11,628 nt of DNA, taken from RGIG6919 sp045531905 (GTDB lineage: Bacteria; Bacillota; Clostridia; Lachnospirales; Lachnospiraceae). The first letter of the stretch is position 1. Each line of letters begins with the position of its first letter. The stretch covers positions 1 to 11,628 of the forward strand of contig JAZSEY010000005.1 of the NCBI GenBank assembly GCA_045531905.1, written 5' to 3'. The notes beneath the pieces are model-generated. The model worked only from the letters and a program-made list of their open reading frames with translations. It ran no database searches and was not told the origin of the DNA. A program made the translations under genes and the position numbers. This document shows, piece by piece, positions 6,983-11,628 of the stretch.

Positions 6983-7565
6983 GAATTTGAAACTGGTAGG
7001 AATCATGCTTCTTTCCGGTGTCTTAACTGCTGGAATTGGATGTGGAATTGCTTTTGCGGAATATAGCTCATTTTCCTATGGTGGAAAACAGGTGTTAGAG
7101 GGAAGTGAATATTATACGAAAACCATTTCCTATACAGTACCGATAGAGGCTGCGAAAAAGGCGGAAACTGAGGAAAACTTGCAGGAGGCTGAAGATAACG
7201 AAGTGGTAGATACAGAGGCTACAGAAAAGTCTTCCGAAAAACCAACGCTGCGCTTGAATGTATATCACGGATACTCCTTAGAATATGATACATCTATACC
7301 GAAGGATGTATTTCGTGTGAGGGTAGACTATCTTACAGATGATACTAGTCTGACACCGGTAATCAATGAGATTGATGCTGTGAATCATCTCTATCTGGAT
7401 TGTGGTTTCGAATATGACGAGTTTAGAGATTTTATGAGAGCAAAGGATACCATTTTGAAGGATATCAAAAATGGTGTGATCAGCGAGCTACAACCAGATA
7501 GCGTGCATGTAACTATTTGCTTACATCCGGAAGCAGAATTCAATTTGACCCCTATCTATTATTAA
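6975..7565 (+). CDS. Exported protein of the PadR-HAAS operon, unknown function
   Basis: 196 residues. The N-terminus is a signal peptide or membrane anchor (MRKNLKLVGIMLLSGVLTAG, then IGCGIAFAEY). A Lys/Glu-rich linker of low complexity (about residues 56-90) separates it from a C-terminal domain with alternating hydrophobic residues (LRLNVYHGYSLEYD, FRVRVDYLTD, SVHVTICLHPE), suggesting a beta-rich fold. GGAGG (6960-6964) precedes the ATG, which overlaps the end of the HAAS gene. The third gene of such operons is often a DUF4097-type putative adhesin; the YSSFSYGGKQVLEG start is reminiscent of that group, but the body is short and I cannot confirm the family. It ends shortly before a strong terminator. 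Confidence 0.8.
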   Translation: MRKNLKLVGIMLLSGVLTAGIGCGIAFAEYSSFSYGGKQVLEGSEYYTKTISYTVPIEAAKKAETEENLQEAEDNEVVDTEATEKSSEKPTLRLNVYHGYSLEYDTSIPKDVFRVRVDYLTDDTSLTPVINEIDAVNHLYLDCGFEYDEFRDFMRAKDTILKDIKNGVISELQPDSVHVTICLHPEAEFNLTPIYY

Positions 7566-7577
7566 CATATACGGAAG

Positions 7578-7611
7578 ACCTCTAGGCGGTGTACTAGAGG
7601 TTTTCTTTTTT
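7578..7611 (+). terminator. Terminator of the PadR-HAAS operon
   Basis: ACCTCTAG (7578-7585) and CTAGAGGT (7594-7601) form an 8-bp stem around GCGGTGTA, followed by a T-rich tract (7602-7611). It separates the padR operon from the surface-protein gene. Confidence 0.9.
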
Positions 7612-7646
7612 CTTGAAATCACATTTTCTTTTATCTGTCTCAATGG

Positions 7647-7687
7647 TATAATATGGTTAGTTTGTAAATGTGAAAGATTTGGAGGTG
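7647..7687 (+). promoter_or_regulatory. Probable -10 and ribosome binding site of the transglutaminase/LRR gene
   Basis: TATAAT at 7647-7652, without a good -35 at the right distance (TTTTCT at 7624-7629 is poor). GGAGGTG (7681-7687) precedes the ATG at 7692. The gene probably has its own promoter, possibly needing an activator. Confidence 0.5.
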
Positions 7688-7691
7688 CCAT

Positions 7692-9899
7692 ATGAAGCAG
7701 AGAATAATGAGTATTATATTGGCCGTGTTGTTTGGTTTGTTTGCAGTGGGGCAGGTTACAGTGCCTGTATCTGCGGAGGAAACCATCACCGTCAATGCTG
7801 AAACTGTAGAACTATATTATTTGGATTCTGTGTATCAGGATAACTTATCTATTCCGGTGGAATTAAAGCAGAATTTTCAGATTACTGTGACCGGGACTGC
7901 GGAGACGCCTACCTATAAAGTGATTTCCGGCAGTAGTGCAAAGGTGTCCAGTACAGGTTTGATTGAACCAAAGGCTACCATATGGTATAAACATGGCAAT
8001 TACTGGTCAACTGCCAGTTCCGGAGAAGCGGATGAGGAAACAAGGATTGAGTACAAAGCTGGAACATCAGTCATTCAGGTGAAAGTAGGAACTATCACAA
8101 AGCAGATTACTGTAGAAGTGAAGGACTATGCTATAAAGTATGCAGATGATGTTATAGCGGCGAAGGCAACGGAGATTGCCGGAACCTGTGAAACAGATTT
8201 AGAAAAATTCCAGGCTGCAGTAGAGTATGTGGCAGATACATATGATTACAGTGCATATTATAGTGGATATGTAGGTATGATTGTCTGCGGTGGTGGCGAT
8301 TGTTGGGCATCTACATATTTAATTCTTGAATTGTGCGAGCAAATGGACCTGACGGCACATATCAGATATGCGGCAAATGATGCAGGAGCGGGGAGCGGAC
8401 ATAGGAATGTTGCGGCACTTTGCGATGGAAAAGTATATATCGGAGATGCGGGATATGTGGGAACTGCTCCAAGACATTCAAGCTGTTATGAGGCAAAAAA
8501 TGGATTCAGTTGGAGTGGTACAAGCACCATTTACCAGTATGATGGCTTTGATTCAAATATCACAGTTCCAGAAGGTGTAGTTACCATAGGTAAGACTGGG
8601 AAAAATGTATTTAATTATGGAGAACTTTATTCAAAAGTTCCGATTCACACCATACATTTACCATCTACTGTAAAGACCATTGTGCCATTTGCTTTTTCAG
8701 GGTGCAAGAATTTGACTGCCATTACGGTGGATGAGAATAATCCATATTTTTGTAGTGTGGATGGTGTGCTTTATAGCAAGGATATGAAGACCATCGTAGC
8801 TTATCCGGCAGGAAAAGCAGGAACAGAATATATTGTACCAGAGGGTGTGGAAGTGATTGGTAACAACTGCTTTTACGGTGCGAAGCTGGCAGTGAAATTA
8901 CCATCAACATTGACCACCATAAAGGAAGGTGCATTTTATTCCTGTACGGTGGATACAATTCGAATTCCGGCTTCTGTCGCAACCATTGAGAATTTTGGTT
9001 TGTATTCGGTGAAGACAGTATATGTGGCAGGTAAGGAAATCGATTTAGGCGAAGATGTATTTCAGAGTAAGGCAACGGTGTATTGTGTGGAAGGCTCAAC
9101 GGTAGCTACTTACTTGCAAAACGAGGGTAAGACCTACCAGACAGGCACCCCGGAGGAATTGATGAGCGAGAGTCCACTGGATATTTCTAAGGCGGTCATA
9201 ACCGGTGTGGAAGCTTCCTATACTGAGACGGGAGCAGCCATTGCCCCGGTACCAGTGATTGCTTATAATGGTGCTGTGTTAAAGCCGGATGTCAACTATA
9301 CAGTGGCTTATCAGAATAATACAGCAGTGGGAACGGCAACCATTACTGTGACAGGAATTGGGTATTACACAAATCAGTTAGTAAAGACATTTGAGATAGT
9401 GGCGCCAATACAGGATTATGAAGAAAAAGAAGATGCGAAAAAGCCGTTAAAGAAGGGAACTGTATTTAAGGATTCCAAGAAGCTTGCCAAGTATAAGGTT
9501 ATTTCTGCATCTGTAAAGAAGCCGACAGTTGCATTTTACAGACCATACAAAAAGACGGTTAAGTCTATTACTATTCCGTCAACAGTAACCTATAAGGGTA
9601 TCAAATATACTGTGGTGGAGATTTCTTCTAAGGCATTTAACGGCTGTAAGAAACTGACTACTGTTGTGATTGGAAAAAATGTGTTAAAGATTGGTTCCAA
9701 AGCATTTTATAATTGCAAGAAACTGAAAACCATCAAGGTGAAAACTACAAAATTGACCAAGAAAAAGATTGGTGCAAATGCATTTAAAAACATTTATAAG
9801 AAGGCTAAGATTTATGTGCCAAAGAGCAAGTTAAAGAGCTATAAGAGCATGTTTAAATCAAAAGGTATGCCAAAGAAGGCAATTTATAAAAAATTATAA
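7692..9899 (+). CDS. Secreted transglutaminase-like protein with BspA-type leucine-rich repeats
   Basis: 735 residues. Signal peptide at 1-28, probable cut after PVSA. Residues ~30-150 are beta-rich with Ig-like character. A transglutaminase/papain-like domain follows: CGGGDCWASTYLILELC (catalytic C204), GSGHRNVAAL (H237) and YIGDAGY (D252), so the Cys-His-Asp triad is complete. Residues ~290-470 carry BspA-type LRR_5 repeats (IHLPSTVKTIVPFAFSGCKNLTAI, EGVEVIGNNCFYGAK, SVATIENFG). A bacterial Ig-like module lies at ~497-570 (VIAYNGAVLKPDVNYTVAY). A second, very Lys-rich LRR block fills ~585-735 (ISSKAFNGCKKLTTVVIG, IGSKAFYNCKKLKTI). There is no LPxTG or SLH anchor, so attachment may rely on the basic C-terminus, or the protein is released. 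It may act as a protease or cross-linking enzyme at the surface; the substrate is unknown. Confidence 0.88.
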   Translation: MKQRIMSIILAVLFGLFAVGQVTVPVSAEETITVNAETVELYYLDSVYQDNLSIPVELKQNFQITVTGTAETPTYKVISGSSAKVSSTGLIEPKATIWYKHGNYWSTASSGEADEETRIEYKAGTSVIQVKVGTITKQITVEVKDYAIKYADDVIAAKATEIAGTCETDLEKFQAAVEYVADTYDYSAYYSGYVGMIVCGGGDCWASTYLILELCEQMDLTAHIRYAANDAGAGSGHRNVAALCDGKVYIGDAGYVGTAPRHSSCYEAKNGFSWSGTSTIYQYDGFDSNITVPEGVVTIGKTGKNVFNYGELYSKVPIHTIHLPSTVKTIVPFAFSGCKNLTAITVDENNPYFCSVDGVLYSKDMKTIVAYPAGKAGTEYIVPEGVEVIGNNCFYGAKLAVKLPSTLTTIKEGAFYSCTVDTIRIPASVATIENFGLYSVKTVYVAGKEIDLGEDVFQSKATVYCVEGSTVATYLQNEGKTYQTGTPEELMSESPLDISKAVITGVEASYTETGAAIAPVPVIAYNGAVLKPDVNYTVAYQNNTAVGTATITVTGIGYYTNQLVKTFEIVAPIQDYEEKEDAKKPLKKGTVFKDSKKLAKYKVISASVKKPTVAFYRPYKKTVKSITIPSTVTYKGIKYTVVEISSKAFNGCKKLTTVVIGKNVLKIGSKAFYNCKKLKTIKVKTTKLTKKKIGANAFKNIYKKAKIYVPKSKLKSYKSMFKSKGMPKKAIYKKL

Positions 9900-9940
9900 T
9901 CAAGGCAATACTAAAAGGAGAAAGATAAGGAGGTACAGTT

Positions 9941-10249
9941 ATGGAAGTAAAAGCATTAACAGTAGAGGATTTTCAGACAGAGGTATTAGATTATAAGGGA
10001 ATAGTACTCATCGATTTTTGGGCAGCGTGGTGCGGTCCATGTAAGATGCTTTCTCCAATCATTGACCAGGTAGCTGAGGAGCGTCAGGATATCAAGGTAT
10101 TAAAGGTAAATGTAGATGAGCAGCAGGAATTGGCGATGAAGCATAAGGTAATGAGTATTCCAACCTTGGTAGTGTATAAGGATGGCGAAGAGGTAAAACG
10201 TTCCATGGGTGCCATTCCAAAGAGTGCAGTATTAGAATTGCTGGGATAA
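9941..10249 (+). CDS. trxA: Thioredoxin
   Basis: 102 residues, standard size for a cytoplasmic thioredoxin, which reduces protein disulfides. Active site WCGPC (C31, C34) within DFWAAWCGPCK; cis-proline P74 in SIPTLVVY; C-terminal GAIPKSAVLELL matches the usual last helix. GGAGG (9929-9933) precedes the ATG. It starts 41 bp after the surface-protein gene, with no terminator between, and ends 12 bp before glf, so it may be read from upstream and co-transcribed with glf. Confidence 0.95.
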   Translation: MEVKALTVEDFQTEVLDYKGIVLIDFWAAWCGPCKMLSPIIDQVAEERQDIKVLKVNVDEQQELAMKHKVMSIPTLVVYKDGEEVKRSMGAIPKSAVLELLG

Positions 10250-10261
10250 TGGAGGCTGACT

Positions 10262-11374
10262 ATGAAGTATGATTATTTGATAGTGGGTGCCGGCTTATTT
10301 GGTGCCGTGTTTGCCCATGAAGCCACCAAGGCAGGCAAGTCATGTCTTGTGATAGATAAACGAAATCATATTGCTGGCAATATTTATTGTGAAAATGTGG
10401 AGGGAATTCATGTGCACAAGTATGGTGCACATATTTTCCACACCAGCAATAAAAAGGTTTGGGATTACGTAAATCAGTTTGCGGAGTTTAATCATTATGT
10501 GAATTCTCCAGTAGCGATTTATCAGGATGAACTATACAATCTGCCATTTAATATGAATACCTTCAGTAAGCTTTGGGGGATTCAAACGCCGGCAGAAGCA
10601 AAAGCCATTATTGACAAACAGCGTGCTGAGTGTGGTGTGGATGAGCCAAAGAACTTGGAAGAGCAGGCTTTATCCTTAGCCGGAAAAGATGTCTACGAAA
10701 AGCTGATCAAAGGCTACACAGAAAAGCAGTGGGGAAGACCGTGTGATGAGCTTCCTGCATTTATTATTAAGCGGTTACCATTCCGTTTTACATATGACAA
10801 CAATTATTTTAATGACAGATATCAGGGCATTCCAATCGGTGGTTATACTGCCATTGTGGAAAAAATGCTGGAGGGAATTGAGGTAAGACTGGAGACAGAT
10901 TACTTTGAATTTGTAAAAGAGAATGCAGATATTGCTATGACTACAGTGTTCACCGGTATGATTGATGAATTCTATGGTTACAGACTTGGACATCTGCAGT
11001 ATCGCAGTGTTCGTTTTGAAACTGAGGTATTAGATACAGACAACTATCAGGGAAATGCTGTGGTAAATTACACCCATCGGGATGTGCCATATACGAGAAT
11101 TATTGAGCACAAGCATTTTGAGTTTGGAAAACAGGAAAAGACTGTCATTTCTAAAGAGTATTCCTCAGAGTGGGAGCCTGGAGTGGAGCCTTATTATCCA
11201 ATTAACAATGATGAGAATAATGCGTTATACGAGCAGTACAAGGCTTTGGCAGACCAGGAAACCAATGTGATATTTGGAGGCAGATTGGGACATTACAAAT
11301 ATTACGATATGGATAAGGTTGTGGAAGCTGCATTTGATGCGTTGGAACAGTGTGGGATTGTTGTGGGACAATGA
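10262..11374 (+). CDS. glf: UDP-galactopyranose mutase
   Basis: 370 residues, full length for the family. This FAD enzyme interconverts UDP-galactopyranose and UDP-galactofuranose in the cytoplasm, supplying galactofuranose for surface glycans; it works only with reduced flavin. Visible features: the FAD-binding GAGLFGAVFAHEA at the N-terminus, HKYGAHIFHTSNKKVWDYVN, the substrate-region motifs YNLPFNMNTF and GYTEKQWGR, RFTYDNNYFNDRYQGIPIGGYT, VFTGMIDEFYGYRLGHLQYRS, and the C-terminal GGRLGHYKYYDMDKVVEAAFD. GGAGG (10251-10255) precedes the ATG. It follows thioredoxin by 12 bp. No glycosyltransferases are visible nearby, so the glycan pathway must be encoded elsewhere. No clear terminator is seen downstream. 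Confidence 0.97.
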   Translation: MKYDYLIVGAGLFGAVFAHEATKAGKSCLVIDKRNHIAGNIYCENVEGIHVHKYGAHIFHTSNKKVWDYVNQFAEFNHYVNSPVAIYQDELYNLPFNMNTFSKLWGIQTPAEAKAIIDKQRAECGVDEPKNLEEQALSLAGKDVYEKLIKGYTEKQWGRPCDELPAFIIKRLPFRFTYDNNYFNDRYQGIPIGGYTAIVEKMLEGIEVRLETDYFEFVKENADIAMTTVFTGMIDEFYGYRLGHLQYRSVRFETEVLDTDNYQGNAVVNYTHRDVPYTRIIEHKHFEFGKQEKTVISKEYSSEWEPGVEPYYPINNDENNALYEQYKALADQETNVIFGGRLGHYKYYDMDKVVEAAFDALEQCGIVVGQ

Positions 11375-11487
11375 GGCAGAGGATTTGAAGTTTCTTGAGT
11401 AATAATAGAAGTAGACATGAAGTGTCTCATCAAGTAAAATAGGGCATTGCTCGCTTTGTGTCCTGTATCTTTAGTATTTTTATTTGT

Positions 11488-11628
11488 ATGATGTTATTTA
11501 AAGCAGATAAGGATGGAATTATTTTTCATACAGCATCTACAAAAGATGTGTACAAACAGCTTCAAAAAAATCCCAAAGCGGAACTTTGCTTTAATGCTAA
11601 CGGTGTTCAGATTAGAGTGACAGGCGAA
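11488..11628 (+). pseudogene. Pyridoxamine 5'-phosphate oxidase-like (FMN split-barrel) gene, apparently 5'-truncated, runs off the window
   Basis: The frame from the ATG at 11488 gives MMLFKADKDGIIFHTAST, then KDVYKQLQKNPKAELCFNAN and GVQIRVTGE to the window edge. This resembles the first half of PNPOx-like flavin proteins (VRPFG... then G-K-LYF-T, KDVYKQLKENPKVEIC, W-R-V-G). The usual N-terminal ~30 residues with the VRPFG strand are missing: the frame is closed by a TAG at 11440-11442, and translated bases between it and 11488 do not look like the family. There is no good ribosome binding site at 11488. It is therefore probably a decayed fragment, though a short variant start cannot be excluded. 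Confidence 0.6.

Noticed and set aside
8722..9099. 125-codon antisense open frame in the LRR gene
   Set aside because: A shadow of the repeat-rich coding strand with no start signals and no recognisable motif.
11411..11430. Terminator after glf (AGACA/TGTCT hairpin)
   Set aside because: Only a 5-bp stem and no T-run follows, too weak to call.

Overview
The window looks like a low-GC Firmicutes chromosome, most likely gut Clostridia of the Lachnospiraceae type. This rests on AT-rich codon use, strong GGAGG-type ribosome binding sites, a PadR/HAAS membrane-protein operon and a secreted transglutaminase plus BspA-like leucine-rich-repeat protein. It is an inference from gene content, not a species assignment.

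Region 1 (1-3270) is the end of a defence locus on the + strand. It holds the 3' part of a beta-class GATC-type DNA methyltransferase (DpnA-like), a full DpnII/MboI-family restriction endonuclease overlapping it by 11 bp, and a 610-residue NACHT-domain STAND NTPase. The NACHT gene's Shine-Dalgarno overlaps the endonuclease stop codon. The three genes therefore look co-transcribed and translationally coupled: a GATC restriction-modification system carrying a bacterial NLR-like protein as third gene. About 150 bp without a recognisable gene follows, then a strong terminator.

Region 2 (3294-5392) is a divergent pair. A small membrane-anchored helical protein (minus strand) and a MATE efflux transporter (+ strand) share one intergenic region with two back-to-back promoters.

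Region 3 (5409-5770) has no gene. It is a 362-bp near-palindrome with two 127-bp arms whose ends pair perfectly over 25 and 23 bp, and a set of smaller hairpins in the centre. It resembles a MITE-like or cruciform-forming element and is the most unusual non-coding structure in the window.

Region 4 (5830-7611) is an operon of overlapping genes: a PadR-family regulator, a HAAS/DUF1700 membrane protein and an exported protein. A sigma-A-type promoter with inverted repeats (possible PadR operator) precedes it and a clear terminator ends it.

Region 5 (7647-11374) holds a secreted transglutaminase/LRR surface protein, thioredoxin, and UDP-galactopyranose mutase. The last two are 12 bp apart. The right edge (11488-11628) carries part of a pyridoxamine 5'-phosphate oxidase-like gene that appears to lack its normal N-terminus.

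A manual scan found only seven GATC sites in the whole window, far fewer than base composition predicts. This fits long residence of a GATC-cutting system.
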